Translations under genes and position numbers: made by a program
NCBI GenBank assembly: GCA_008921705.1
Contig: VFFE01009182.1
Span: forward strand, 1-64,000
Reading direction: 5' to 3'
DNA length: 64,000 bases
DNA from: Burhinus oedicnemus
Lineage: Eukaryota; Chordata; Aves; Charadriiformes; Burhinidae
Shown here: piece by piece, positions 1-11,869 of the stretch
How the letters are laid out: every line of letters starts with the position of its first letter
How positions within the stretch are numbered: the stretch's first letter is position 1
The notes under the pieces: generated by a model
Told to the model about the DNA's origin: nothing
Database searches by the model: none
The model's input: only the letters and a program-made list of their open reading frames with translations

Positions 1-78
1 GTGTGTTTCTGAGTGTTTGTGTGTGAAAGGAAATACATTTTTGCTGACTTTTTTGCTATTTTTAAAAATTCTTTTAAG

Positions 79-171
79 GCAGTCCAGGAAGTTAAGAGGA
101 ATTGGGTTAAACCAACAGAAGGGCAGATGCAGGAACTTGAATTTCTACAAAAAAATGCAAACAAAACAAAG
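79..171 (+). CDS. SNX31: SNX31 coding exon (FERM-like domain, 31 codons)
   Basis: The acceptor reads cttttaag and the donor AAAG/gtaaaa; both ends are in phase 0. The encoded stretch contains 'RNWVKPTEG', equivalent to the 'RGWVLVT' region of SNX17. An alternative acceptor AG four bases downstream (81-82) exists but would shift the frame. Confidence 0.85.
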
Positions 172-3100
172 GTAAAATGCTATTTTAAAAACAATGTAAA
201 CAGATCAAAGGAAGGAGTGGTTTTTGAAGCAATGATAATTGAGGCTGTGACTTTAAAAATAGTGCATAGTTTTGTGGAGTGGTTTGAGCTAGAGACCCAG
301 GTCTTGCATCCGGTCAGATACCGAGCCACCAAATAGTAAAGGAGGTTCCCAGCATTTTAAAATATCCCAACAGATTGCCTTGGATCCCAAGGGCTAGCAA
401 GAAGTTTTTGACTGTGAATCCTAGTCTTCTCTGTTTGCTAAACTCAGGTGTAAAGGTTTGTCATCCAGTTCAGGAAATCAGATGGAAATTCAGACTGCTG
501 GGACTGCTGTTCTCAGTATCTCTTACTGATTAATTTTATCTCTTCCTATCATATCTGATAAGCATCCAAAAGAGTCAGCTCATCATATCCAGTGGCGGGG
601 GGGAAGGGGGGAAATAAATCAAGTTTCTAAGTCTGGACTGTGAATGCTAGTCTCTGAATCAAGCATTGATATATTGTGGTGAATCTGTGTCCTCCCAGGA
701 GAAAGAGTATTAGGAATCTGAAAGATTTGCCTTATAGCCCTCTTTTTTTTTTTTTTTTTTTCCTCCCCCGCCCAAATCACTAGAATCCACTTGCCTTTAC
801 AGCAAATTGCTTTAGTTCTGTCTTTTTGGTGCAGTTCCTGGAGCTGATTCGAGAAGTGCAGTTCTATGGATACGTACGGCTTGATCCTTGCATTTGTGAC
901 TATCCAGAAGAAGGCTGCTCAGCTGACATCTATGTTGGCAAGAATGAGATTAACTGTTTCATAAAACTGCCTACTAAACAAATCAAAGCATTCAGCTTTA
1001 AAATCAACAGGTTAAGAAGTTGGCAGGTTACTTTTCTTGTAAGTACTTCGCTGACTCTGTATCTGAATTCACTTTCTCTTCATGAAAACTAAGGCTGTTG
1101 GGAAGGGCAGGTCTAGGGGGAAGGGGGTGATCTGTTTTAAATCCATCCCATCTGCCCATATTCCCCTCCAAAACCTGTCCTGAAACATATTCCCCTGGGA
1201 GTAAACATTCCCTCTACAGCAGTAAACCATCTTGCCTTACTCTTATGTTTTCTCCCTTCCCTGGCATTCCGTGTCATACTTTACCTGCCCCTTTCCTTTC
1301 CTGGTGGAGGTAGAGTTTTGTGTGGGAGCAAAATAACTGCTTTAGCCAGCTTTATGCTTGTAAAGACTCCCCCTTCCTACCTCCCACAGGAGAAGTGTTC
1401 TGGTACAGATCTTCATCTGTTTTATTTATATACTGTATAAAATTAAGCTGATTGACTAATTCTGACTTAAGGCTGAACACCTTAATGCTGTTTTTAGCTG
1501 TTTCTTCTGTTCATTGGTTAGTTGGTTGGTGTTTTTTTCAGGGTGCTGCAAAGGATGATGAAGACGACACTCTGGAGCTCAGATTTGAGTACAATGATTC
1601 AGGCACATGGCAGTGGATAACTTTGTACACAAAACAGGTTAGTTGTCAGTCCTTTGAGGAAAGGACCAGTGTAAAATGTAATCTTACAGCCATAGGGGAT
1701 CTTCAAAAGCAGTTAGTCTATCTTTACCAGAGTGCAGCAGCTATGCTTTCAAGCAGATTACCCTAGGGACAGTTATCTGGGGAAAAGCATTTGAGTTTCT
1801 AGCATAAGGGGAAGAGATTTTTTTTTTTCTTTTCCATTGAAGAGAAATGTCTAGCACTCAGCAGCAAGCCTGGGATGGAGTGTGCAGAGGTGTCACTTAT
1901 TTACTGGACTCATAAGTATCCAAAATCATTAACTGGTCAGACCCACCTAAGGTCAAGGTCTCCCATTTTCCACAATAAATCCTATTGTTCAAATATAAAT
2001 ATATGCCGTATTAACACAGGTTAATGGAGGGTATGAATACGTGACATCTTAAGTGGTTTTTTTACATATTAAGTAAGATTTTATAGGGTGCCATTCCTCC
2101 CACTGTTTTCAGGCAGCTCTTTAAAGAGAAGGGTATCCAAGAATTCAAGTCATGCATCTGTGGTTACGCTGCCTAGCAAATAATCTAGGTTGTGCAGTAT
2201 CAAAGATGGCACCAGTCTCAGTTTAGGTACGGAACTTCTATAAAAAGTATGGAGCCTGTTATTCAAGTAAACTGCTTCTCTTGCCTCTGAGACCCACCCA
2301 GCAGCAGACAGGATTTTTCAAGTAAAATCAAAATGCTTAATTTCTCACACATGACTTCTAAATTCTGGGGTGATGATGCAGTTCACACACTATTTAGTAA
2401 GTGTTAATTTCCTGCCATGCTTAAGTTTTATGAGAACGTGAGCCATAAGCAGTAGCTTTCTAGTTTCTTTGCTGTTGGAGAACAAAAAAAACCTAGAATT
2501 ATCTCAGTATTAATTCTCCTGTGAAATCCGTTATGGTTGTGCTTCGTGTAGTGATCTGTTGATTAGAAACTCAGTGTCCCACTTTCCTCAGAAGTGTGAG
2601 GAAGAGCTAAAGGCCAGAAATGGGCTGCTGTGTGGAAGAAAGAAGGGTTTGATCCAAGAGCCCGCTGCAGATAATGGAAAGACTGGATGACTTGGCTCCT
2701 CGCTCCATCACTGATCTTGTAGGATATTTTGTCTTTAATTCATCTCAGTGCTTGATGCCCTACCTGAGATGCTTCTTTTTGGAGAGTAAGCAGCGAGGTG
2801 TGTCTCCTGGCTGCAATTCAGAACTTAACTTGGGCTGCATCATCCCAAAGAGCAGTACATGCTCATCGGACAGCATAAGCAACTAAGGACGACTCCACTC
2901 CTCTCTGAGGTGTCTCTGCCAAATACCCAGTATGTGGGATGAATGTGTACTGCTCGGTTCGTATTAGCCGTGCAAGATGCGACTCCGAGCTGCTCTACAA
3001 ACAGTTGCAGCCATCTCATGTAACCAACAGGGCTTTGATTTTTGGCAGTGCTGACTGCCTGTGAACCACCAGCTCGCTTCATTTGTTGAAGTGGTTTTGA

Positions 3101-6100
3101 TGCTGATAGTGCCACATTTGATTAGTCTTACTTACCCTTTGGTGTAATTCGGCAGCCTTTGAGGTAGGAGTCACAAACACCTAGACAGAATAACTTGACT
3201 CACAAAGCCAGTTATAAAAATTCTATTCTCCACTCTGAGCAGCGCTGTGAGGGTTAGTCATGCTGAGGGTGGGCTTTAAGCAACTGCATTAAGGAAGTAA
3301 TAGTTCTTCAGTAGTTAGGGACTGTAATTTCCTGGTGGAGGAGGAATGGAAGAGTCAAGTACACTTTTAATAGAATAAATCAGAATGTTCTCTGCTTTAT
3401 CCTCTTTAGGCTTTTTTGCTCAGTAGCTGCTTGAAGAAAATGATATCAGAACAGATGATGAAGGCAGCCAAAAAGGGCCAAGAAATGGTGAGCATGTTTG
3501 TACGTTGGTATCTGAATTTGTATTTAAAAGAATTAAGCCTGCTACTGTATCATTCTTCAAAGTGTGCTGAGAGAAGTCCCACTGAGGAAAAGGATCTTGC
3601 ATATTCCAACACTTCAGTACAGATTTAATTGACTAAAAACTACATCTTTGCTTATTTTTACTGAAATAATGTTCTGAATGTTAAAGATGGTTTATCATCA
3701 CAGTTTTAATAATCTGTTTTACGTTCTCTCTCTCTCCTTGAGTTTAATTTTTGCTGCATACGATAAAGGATATCTATGGCATAATTTTTGTATGTTCTGC
3801 AACTACCCCGTTGTATCCATTTCTGGCTTTCATTTTTTTCACCACTTCACTTGCTTGCTCCATCTGCTGCAATGTTAGGCCAATTTGAGATCTGTGACAT
3901 TCACACTGAGAAACTTTTTGGTTTTAAATAGAAGTGTTAATAAAATAATCTGATTTGTAGCTAAAATACTTCTGATGTCTTTTGTGTAAGCCTTTAAGGA
4001 TGAAAATATGTTTAGAGACTTGTTATTTTTAAAGTAACTTCCAGTATTAATAATGCCTCTGTTTAACCTTGTGATATCTAAAGACTCTCAATGTCTGCTA
4101 ACTGAAAACTTCTGAAGAGAAAAAAGGAAAGGAACATATGTGATCTTCTAGACCCATGCTGATTACAGTGAGCAAAGAACAGCATGTTATTTCATAGCTT
4201 TAAACTACAAGCAATTCAGAAGGAAAGACCAATTTTAATTTTGGAAAAGATTTGATCTCTTTCATTCTAAGTTTATTTGTAATGGAAGTAGAGTAAACCT
4301 TTAATTATGAAGATGAGCATTCATTACGTAACTGTTAAGCTGTTGATAGTACTCAGGTAGCTTGGACTAAAACAGAATTATGAGAGAAGGGTAAATATGC
4401 CAGTTTATTTCCTACACTATTTCTGCTGGGTTTAACTGAATGCTGATTTTTTTCAGTGTATCTTGTTGGAGTATTTGGGGGACCATTTAACCTTATTATA
4501 GTTTAAATTTTTCAATCTATTTAGGAGATCAACATGCCTGAATCCGTCAAAAATAGTAAGAAATCCAGCATCCAACAAAAGCAGGTTAGTGAGAAAGTGT
4601 CTCCAAAATGTAAATGCAGTGTCTTGCTTGCTGGTGCTGTTTAGTGCAACCTCTTTTTCTGGTTAGGGAGAGTCCTAATAAATTTAATGGGAAGGGTAAT
4701 CCTTTGGGAAGGAAAAGGAGGTAAATTTGAATTTTGGAAGGAAGAAGAGGGCAAGAAACATGTCTGAATAAAATTTTTATTTTAGTTTGGGTTTAATGTC
4801 AACTTGCTTAATTTTATTTGCTTTTTGCAAGTGTTTCTGAATGAGGCATTTGAAGTTCACAGAAAGCCAGAATATATACGGAGATCAAGTGTGTATATCC
4901 ACATGCAGTTGCTGATGTAGTTTACAGACTTGTACTTGGATTCTGCACTGAGATGGTTTATGCATTAATTTTTCCCTGTACTGGGAGTTGTACCTACTTA
5001 GAAAATTTGACACGTTTCATATCTATACATATACATTCCTATCATGTAAAAGATGTAATTCCAAGTTCATTTGCTGGAATCGCTATTCATAGCTAGTAGT
5101 TCCTGAATAGCTAAGTGGCTAAAAGGTGTTGCTTTTCCAAATAATTTGTTGAATATGAGATAATAAATAAATGGAAAAGGAATAATGGAAAGCAAATGAA
5201 AATAAATATCTCTTTTACAGCGTGTGATTGGCCAAAGGGAAAATATTTCTAATAGAAAAAAAACCCAAAAATCTAATCTGAATTCAGAAAAAAAAGTAAT
5301 GTTGCTGTATCTTCAGAAACAGCATAAAACTGATCACTAACTGCTCTTCAATAAGCAAATTGATTAACCTCTGTAGTGGGTTTTCTTGCCCCTTTCTCTG
5401 TACTTATCACTGCTGGAGACAAGATTCTAGGTTAGGTGTCACCTTCAGTATTCACAAATAACTTGCAAATGATAATAAGGGAGACATTTTCTGAATAGAC
5501 TTAAATCTGTGATGAAGACTGAAGGATGCAGTTCAGCGGCTTCACTGTGGTACAACATTAGCAAGGACTAAGTTGTGTGGTACTCTGGACTTGAGGCAAT
5601 TGTTCTGACTTGAACATACTTCAAAATACCTCCTTGATGGACTGCGAATGCTCCCTCTGAATTTTTGTGAGGAGAGCAGCCTTGGACAGGGCAACATAAA
5701 ACCACTGAGCTCATCAGCTGTGTCTTGCTGGTGCAGTATCTGGCTGCTACGATGAAACTCAGTGAGCTAAGAAAATTACAGCTAATAATTAGAAGTCAAG
5801 GTATGCCGTTGCGTTAAACAGTGATAGTATGACATGCTATGCCTCATCTTATACAGCAAATTTAAACTGATTTAGGTCTTCGTGCACCAAGCTGGGTTAT
5901 TAGACAGACAATCTCAAACCATGCTTAGCTAACTTCTAAATGGTATGATTGCAATATTAAGGTTCTTAAGGCTTCCCTTTCCTATCGCTCTATTTCTTTG
6001 TAAGTCACTTGAAAAATGTGTTGAAAGTGTATCTTTGCATATTCTTATCTGAAAAAGTGTGTTTGCGTTGGGTCTTTATAATTTTGCCATTAGTATCCCC

Positions 6101-7311
6101 AAGGGTCTTGCAAGTCTTTGCTCCAGGTTGGCAGGAAGTTTAACTGACTGCTGTCCAAAGACACTTTCTGCTGACTCATGAGAAGAAAAACTTTGGTTTT
6201 CTTTGTGATCCTATAGCAGTATGCTGATACTACCAGATCAGCATAACAGCCTATAAATTCTTGTTTGAATAGATAATCTAGTGCAGCAGTAAGATTTAGT
6301 AGGAAAATCAAGAACAATCTTTTGAATTGAGATAAAAATGATTTAACTAATATGCAATAGGTGGACTTTGCAGATAGTGAGGCTGTGCTCTATAATGTGC
6401 CTGCATCTAGTCAATTTTGCTGTTATGTCTTTTAGAAATCTTAAAAAAGAGGTATGAAATAACTTCTACAGAGATATCTAGGCAAAATTTGCCTCCAGTT
6501 TCCCAACAGTTTCCTAACACCTTGATGTTAGTTATTGCAGCATAGTTGCCATAGCTTTGTGATGGACAGTTTTAATAGGGGTTTTCAGGACATCTACTTT
6601 ACATATGTGTCAAAATACCATGTTGCAAGAGGCAGAAGAAAAATCTGTGCCATAAATTTTCCTCGTACAACAGAAAACTGCAGATACGTGCAATGTGAGG
6701 GTATAGTTTGCCTGCATATACCTTGGGTGCTTATAGTTCGCCTGATTATACCTGCCAGGTGATGTGGTGTTAGGAAGCTTCAGACAATACGTGGTACCCT
6801 GTAGGAAAAGTAGAGTTGAAAGGTATCATTTATGCAGGTGTTATGGTTAAAGTTAAGAACATGTGATTAACAGTAGTCACCCTAATTCAGAAGGCCTAGT
6901 AGGCAGTTAAAGTACCTGTTCATGTTATTTGGCATTACAGTGGCCACAACGACATCAATGTTTGCACATTTGGGACTGCCATTCAATCTGCACCACATCT
7001 AGTACACTGCAATAAACCTTAAGAGTGGAAACAACTGTTCTTGTGTCCTGTTCCCGCGGGGGGGGTGGGTGGAAATCTGTTCTCTCTGAAATGCCAATGT
7101 AAAGAGATCAAGCATTGCGCCTTAACAGTATCATGTCAGATTTTCTAGCTTATGTTTGTATCTATAATTATTGAAATTAATATACTCTTTTAACTGTTTA
7201 TTTGTTTCACTGCAGGTAGTTCATTCGGGTTTTTTATCGAGGAAAAGATTTTTGGTTAGGCCAAATGAAGAGGACTGTGTATTTGAGAAAATAAGAGAAG
7301 AGGACCTGTGA
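79..7311 (+). CDS. SNX31: SNX31, sorting nexin 31, C-terminal part (six exons; 5' part lies outside the window)
   Basis: Coding exons 79-171, 835-1038, 1542-1637, 3410-3487, 4525-4584 and 7216-7311 join in phase 0 without a frameshift and give 207 residues (31+68+32+26+20+31 codons before the stop gives 208 by exon count). They match the FERM-like F2/F3 region and tail of the SNX17/SNX27/SNX31 family: a 'WVKPTEGQ' stretch, the F3 segment with 'FLELIREVQFYGY' and 'RSWQVT', then 'LELRFEY..WQWITLYTKQ', and a variable lysine-rich linker. The tail ends in 'EEDL', like the acidic 'DEDL' end of SNX17. Known for the family: an N-terminal PX domain (upstream, not here) binds phosphoinositide on endosomes, and the FERM F3 module binds NPxY-type cargo tails such as integrins for recycling. 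SNX31 rather than SNX17 is inferred from the tail sequence and from ANKRD46 next door. No damage is seen. Confidence 0.92.
172..834 (+). other. SNX31 intron
   Basis: No exon or recognisable repeat is seen apart from a G-rich stretch near 596-612 and the T run at 743-761. Confidence 0.8.
835..1038 (+). CDS. SNX31: SNX31 coding exon (FERM F3 start, 68 codons)
   Basis: The acceptor is ttttggtgcag and the donor CTT/gtaagt; both are in phase 0. It encodes 'VQFYGYVRLDPCICDYPE', the most recognisable SNX17/SNX31 segment, and 'RLRSWQVTF', which contains the tryptophan at the F3 cargo-groove position of SNX17. A T run of about 19 bases (743-761) lies upstream of the acceptor. Confidence 0.92.
1542..1637 (+). 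CDS. SNX31: SNX31 coding exon (FERM F3, 32 codons)
   Basis: The acceptor is gtttttttcag and the donor ACAG/gttagt, phase 0. It encodes an acidic insert (KDDEDD) followed by 'LELRFEYNDSGTWQWITLYT', matching the SNX17 strand 'LELAFEY...QWVTI'. Confidence 0.9.
1638..3409 (+). other. SNX31 intron, nothing recognised
   Basis: Short open frames on both strands (for example 2674-2886) lack splice-site or family support. No interspersed repeat is recognised. The intron at 1039-1541 is equally empty. Confidence 0.7.
3410..3487 (+). CDS. SNX31: SNX31 coding exon (F3 helix, 26 codons)
   Basis: The acceptor is cctctttag and the donor AATG/gtgagc, phase 0. It encodes a helix 'LLSSCLKKMISEQMM', corresponding to the C-terminal F3 helix of SNX17 that closes the NPxY pocket. 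Confidence 0.88.
3488..4524 (+). other. SNX31 intron, nothing recognised
   Basis: AT-rich sequence with a short CT-rich tract near 3726-3739; no repeat or exon is recognised. Confidence 0.7.
4525..4584 (+). CDS. SNX31: SNX31 coding exon (linker, 20 codons)
   Basis: The acceptor is atctatttag and the donor GCAG/gttagt, phase 0. It encodes a polar, lysine- and serine-rich linker ending 'SSIQQKQ'. Low complexity makes this the least distinctive exon, but phase and splice sites fit. Confidence 0.8.
4585..7215 (+). other. SNX31 last intron with a possible cryptic exon
   Basis: Mostly featureless AT-rich DNA. At 5221-5295 a strong acceptor (tctcttttacag) precedes 75 open, phase-0 bases followed by gtaatg; see the findings. 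A short G run lies near 7059-7069. Confidence 0.7.
7216..7311 (+). CDS. SNX31: SNX31 last coding exon and stop
   Basis: The acceptor is tttcactgcag at 7205-7215. The 31 codons end 'DCVFEKIREEDL' and then TGA at 7309-7311. The acidic tail resembles the conserved end of SNX17, which supports this as the true C terminus. Confidence 0.9.
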   Translation, partial: VVHSGFLSRKRFLVRPNEEDCVFEKIREEDL

Positions 7312-7354
7312 GAATTTATTTTAGGTTGTCTTTCAAAATGAATTGTCTGGGAAT

Positions 7355-7360
7355 AATAAA
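7355..7360 (+). terminator. SNX31: SNX31 poly(A) signal AATAAA
   Basis: A canonical hexamer 44 bases after the SNX31 stop, followed by T- and G-containing sequence. This implies a very short 3' UTR and a transcript end about 0.5 kb before the ANKRD46 CpG island. Confidence 0.6.
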
Positions 7361-7939
7361 CTCTTTGTTGAAACCTTGAATTATAAAGGGGGGGGGGAAA
7401 TCTTCAGTGTAATTCCTTGCCTTGGCAGTGTTCTCTGTAGTATTTACAACTCTAGTTGAACTAGTTTCAATGAGTGCTGAGAAGCAGGAGACATCTTGCA
7501 TATGTGCTTTTTTTCCCCCAGACTGGAATTGTTGGGGCAGAAAGAGGAGGGTTAATTAGAAAAGGTGCTATGATGTTAGAGGAGAGAAAAGTATTTACAT
7601 ATCAGTTATTATGTTTCTGTGAGTACTGGTGTAATTAGTGTGGTGGTAGTCTTGCCACCTAGACACTGGTGGGTATTTCCTATGATCCCTTATCAGGATC
7701 AGTCTGTTGTGGTGCCCTTTAAACCTATTGAGATACCATCAGTGCTGACTCAAAAGCTGCCACACTTCGGAGAATGAAGGTATTAATGTGCGGTGGGGAG
7801 GACCATCAGTTGTATGTGACTGTGCATCAGAAATGGAGCTGGTTTATCCTGGTGCTACTGGGGTAAGCAGGTACCTGATGTAGTTCGATAAAGGAAGACA
7901 CACTGACACAAAAGTAGGGCTGTAAACAGCATCCTTTCG

Positions 7940-8860
7940 GAGCCGGAGGAGGCCATGCCTCACCCAATCCGCCTCCGGTGAGGCGGCAGCCCGGTGAGGA
8001 GCGAAGTCCTCGCCGCCGGCCTCCTTCACTCGGGCCGGGACCGGCCTCCTCGCCGCTAACCGCCGGCCTGCGGCCCAGCAGAGCGCCTGAGACGGCGGGC
8101 TAGGGCAGGGTCGGGGCCTCCTCTCCGCTTGGGCCGTACCGGCAGCCCCAGGGCCCAGCGGCGGCCTCCGCCCAGCAGGGGGCGCGCGCGGGGCCTCTCC
8201 GTCGCGCCTCGGCCTCCCCCGTCCGTCCGTTCGCCCGCCCGAGCCCGCGCGCCCTCTGCGTGCCGAGCCGCCGCCGGCGCTGAGTGGCAGGTAGCGCGGG
8301 GAGGGGGGCCGGTGTCCGTCCGTCGGTCTGTCTGCGGGGAGAGGGGGGCGGTGTCCGTCCGTCGGTCTGTCCGCGGGCAGAGGCGCGGGATCCGTCTGTC
8401 CGTGGGGGCAGGGACGGGGTCGGTCGGTCGGTCTGTGAGGGGAGGGCAGGGCGCTGCCTCCCCCCCCCCCCCGCCGCTGTGTGTGGCGGTCCCGGGCCCT
8501 GCTGAGCACTACACGGCGCGGGGCGGGAGGTGAGGCACAGCCCGCCCCGAGGCCGTAACAGCCTCGCCGGAGCGGCGGCGGGGAGCGGACCGCAGCGGCC
8601 TCAGCGCCGCCCCCAGAGTGCCGGCGGCTCGGCTGGGAGCAGGGCCGGAGGGCGCCGCGGTAGGGAACCGGAGGCAGGGCGGCGCGGAGGGGGAGGGCCC
8701 GGCGGTGACAGGCACCGCAAGCGGCGACAAAAGCAATATGGGGCCTGGGCAGTGCCCGGCCCGAGAGCTGGTGAGGGGGGAGCGCAGTCGATGCTGTTTC
8801 GGTGGGACGAGGTTTGATGGGAGAATGGCGAGCGCACTGCCAGCCTTTATCGATAGAAGG
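7940..8860 (+). promoter_or_regulatory. ANKRD46: CpG island, probable ANKRD46 promoter and non-coding first exon
   Basis: About 0.9 kb of very GC- and CpG-rich DNA in an otherwise AT-rich window, lying between the SNX31 stop and the first ANKRD46 coding exon. No TATA box is evident. Good candidate splice donors for a 5' UTR exon are GGCAG/gtagcg (after 8290), GGGAG/gtgagg (after 8529) and AGCTG/gtgagg (after 8770); the sequence alone cannot choose between them. Long open frames across the island on both strands are what GC-rich DNA gives by chance. Confidence 0.8.
8301..8435 (+). repeat. Tandem GTCC/GTCGG-type repeat in the CpG island
   Basis: Two nearly identical copies of about 39-40 bp (8301-8340 and 8341-8379), each with a G-rich run followed by gtgtccgtccgtcggtctgt. 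A more degenerate third copy runs to about 8435. A run of 13 C follows at 8460-8472. Confidence 0.85.
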
Positions 8861-8919
8861 AGAGACAGGAGAGCGGCTGCCCTCCTGGTAGGACGTTAAT
8901 TGTGCCGGCACTAGTCTTT

Positions 8920-9200
8920 TTTCAGTGGTGCCCGGTGACAGGACAAGAGGTAATGGGCACAACCTTGACCATAGGAAGTTCCGTCTAAACATGAGGAGGA
9001 ACTTCATGACTTGGAGGGTGGCAGAGCACTGGAACAGGCTGCCCAGAGAGGTGGTGGAGTCTCCGACTCTGGAGACATTCCAAACCTGCCTGGACGCCAT
9101 CCTGTGCAACCTGCTCTAGGTGACCCTGCTGTGGCAGGGGGGTTGGACTAGATGATCTCCAGAGGTCCCTTCCAACCCCTGTGTTTGGTGTGCAGCCCCT
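8920..9200 (+). mobile_element. CR1 LINE 3' fragment
   Basis: Contains the standard CR1 3' block: gacaagaggtaatgggcac, 'aggctgcccagagaggtggt', and ggttggactagatgatctcc followed by cttccaacccc. It is 5'-truncated and + oriented, sitting at the downstream edge of the CpG island. Confidence 0.93.
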
Positions 9201-9439
9201 GTGGTGTGCTGCTTTGGAACATACTTTTTAAGAGAAAACAGTGAACATAAGTGAAGCTAAAAGGTAATACATATTTTTGCCAGAAGACCTTTTTTTAATC
9301 TGTCCTCAAAACTCTTTGATAAAGTAATTACTGTTTTTAAGGGAAATGGAGTAGTCCTTTTTGTTCTCTAGAGAACACTAATGTTTTTGATCAGCTGCTG
9401 CAAAGGAAATTGTTATTGTGCTGAAAAGACAGGGATAAC

Positions 9440-10060
9440 ACCAGAATTGTAAAGAGGATGGGGGAGTAACTAGAAAGTACGGTGAGTAATATTGAAAGGA
9501 AAACCCATCAAATCTGACTATAAAAGATTACAAAATGAGTTCTTTGAAGATCCATCTTGAGACCAATGTTATTAAATATTTAATAAAAATCTTGATGTAA
9601 CAATTAAAACTTTATTGTTCTGATTTGGTAGTGATGAAGAGTTGGGAGGTATTGGCAACATAGAAGAGGGTTACAGCACTACGTGGAAAGAATTGGATGA
9701 CCCTGAGAACTAGAGAATGAAATAAGTACAATAACAATTTGAAGAACAAGAGTTTGCAGTTGCAAACTTATAAGCACACAATTTGCAGAAGAGGTTCTTA
9801 CCAGTTGAAAGCAACACAAAGCCAAAATATGCATTAGGTAGTTACATGGTAGGCAATTGCGGAAAAAGTGAATGCTGACCAATGATGATCCAGAAAAAGA
9901 AGTTGCTATGATCCATGAACAGAACTCTAGAATCCTTTTTATAATCTTAATCATCTCATGTAAAAAGGTAAAGTGGAACAGATACAGGAAGATGTGCCTA
10001 GGAAAGGTAGGGAAATTAAGAGTCTGTTGAAAGAAGCTTTTGGCTTTTTTAGTTTTGCAG
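9440..10060 (+). mobile_element. Old, decayed CR1-like fragment
   Basis: Purine-rich sequence with CR1 ORF2-like landmarks (gttgggaggtattggcaaca, then the aagcacacaatttgcagaag region and gtaaagtggaacagatacag). The frame is destroyed. Assigned by general resemblance, so less certain than the younger copies. Confidence 0.5.
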
Positions 10061-11869
10061 AATAAAGGCCTTTTTTGCTTTCTGTTGAACCATCAAGGTA
10101 AACACTGTGAAGGGAATAAATTGAGCTAAAGAATGATGTTGATACATGAATAATTTAACATAGATTTTAAGATTAATAATACATGAAAATTTCTAACCGT
10201 CAGAGAGCACTGATGTTCAGGAGCAGCCTTCCAAAAGGTCAAGGAAGAGCAAAAACCTGACACTTTTTAGGTGGAATGTGACTGGTTTGTAAAAGTAATG
10301 CTTTTATTTGCTGCAGCAGGGGAGTACTAAGCTTAGTGTTATCTGTAGACTTTAGACCTGTTTTTCTTTTTTGTTTGTAAAATAGATTATTAACAAGAAC
10401 TTGTTAAATGCATTTTTTAGAAGAAAAATATTTATAGTAATGTTTGCAGTCTGAATAGTAGGATTGGTGACAATCAGAAAATTACACTGGCTAATTGCTC
10501 TCTTCTTGAGTTGAAGAGAAGGTATTGGAGAGTCACCTGAGAGAGGAGTCGAAGGCTGAAGTGTAGTATGCGCACCTGCTATCTTCTTACCAGAGGAATG
10601 TTAGTTTGCCTCTGCAAGAGGCGACTATAAAAATCAGTTCTTATCTGCACTCAGTGACAGGTTTCCTCTCAGCAGGTTTTGGTGTCCTTCATTTAGAGTT
10701 GCCTCATCAGCAACAGCGAGGGATTCCAAGTGGTGCCTTAAGTTGACTGTATTATCCCACCTCATATTCTTGTGCAGCTAATTTCTGAATACATGTGACC
10801 TTGAAGTCCTCATCTGCAGCCCAGGACCTGAGATACCTGGTCATCCAAGGAATGAACTGCTCCTTGGATGGCTCTTCGAGGGATTTGGGTATGCTGGAAT
10901 TTTGAGGGCTGTTTCTCTTTTCTTTTGATCAGTCTGTCAGTCAGTTGCCTCCCACATGATCTCAGTTGTGGATGGTCCACTTCCAGATGGGTCAGTTAAT
11001 AAGCACATAAAATATTTCAGAGGGTATTTGTTTATACACATTATGTGAAATACACGATCCCTGTTGCATTCAGTAGAGACCATTCATAGCATGCTGTTAG
11101 CGTAGATAACAGGCTGACAGGTCTGTCTTGACTGCGTGGGCCTGTTCCACCAAATTGCAGTTGTTGGTATTTACTGAGATTCTGCCATCACTTAAGTCAA
11201 GAGCACAAATACTGAAATGTTCACATTTGCTGTGGTTTACTTTACTATTTAAAGATGATACTTACTAAATATGTGGAAAGAAGTTTTATCTCGCGCAGTA
11301 CCTCACTGAAGCCATATCTGTACTTACAGAACTTAGATTCTGGCTTTAATTAATGTATCAACGCCACTTTTCCAAGTGGCATTTCTTTCTTTTACTTTAT
11401 TGATAAAATTTCAATTGACTAAGTGGAACAGAGCTGCTTAAACACCGGTTTTGTCACTCAGCAAATTTCTCACATCCAAGTAATGAAGCTACATCAGCTG
11501 AATTTTATAAAATAAAGGATTAAATCTTTTAATGTTCATTGATGGGGAGCATTCTCCAGCATGCTCAAGACCTCTTACTGTGTCAGATCAGCATAATGGG
11601 TGGTGACAGAGAAAGGGCAGCAGCCCATTGCAGGGAAGGCTTCTGGTGCATGGGTTTCCCTTGGATGGTGTAGAATGCATGTCTGTCTTCTTCACCTCGA
11701 CATTTTTTTGTACAGAGAAGGGTATGCCTGCCCTTGCTGTGAGTTAGTATGTTAGGGACTAGTTCTGCCTGAGTTTGTATACATTTTTAGAGGTTTGCTA
11801 CATCTAAGGCTTGTCAGCTTTTACTAAAGTTTACTGAGTAGGATTGTAGATGCAGGTGATGCGATTTAT

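Noticed and set aside
8129..8899. Several overlapping plus-strand open frames in the CpG island
   Set aside because: All are GC-driven shadows with low-complexity translations; no frame shows protein-like conservation or a family.
7844..9109. 421-codon minus-strand open frame
   Set aside because: It runs antisense through the CpG island, its tandem repeats and the CR1 fragment. Its Pro/Arg/Ala-rich translation is what GC-rich repeats give, and its first part is the complement of CR1.
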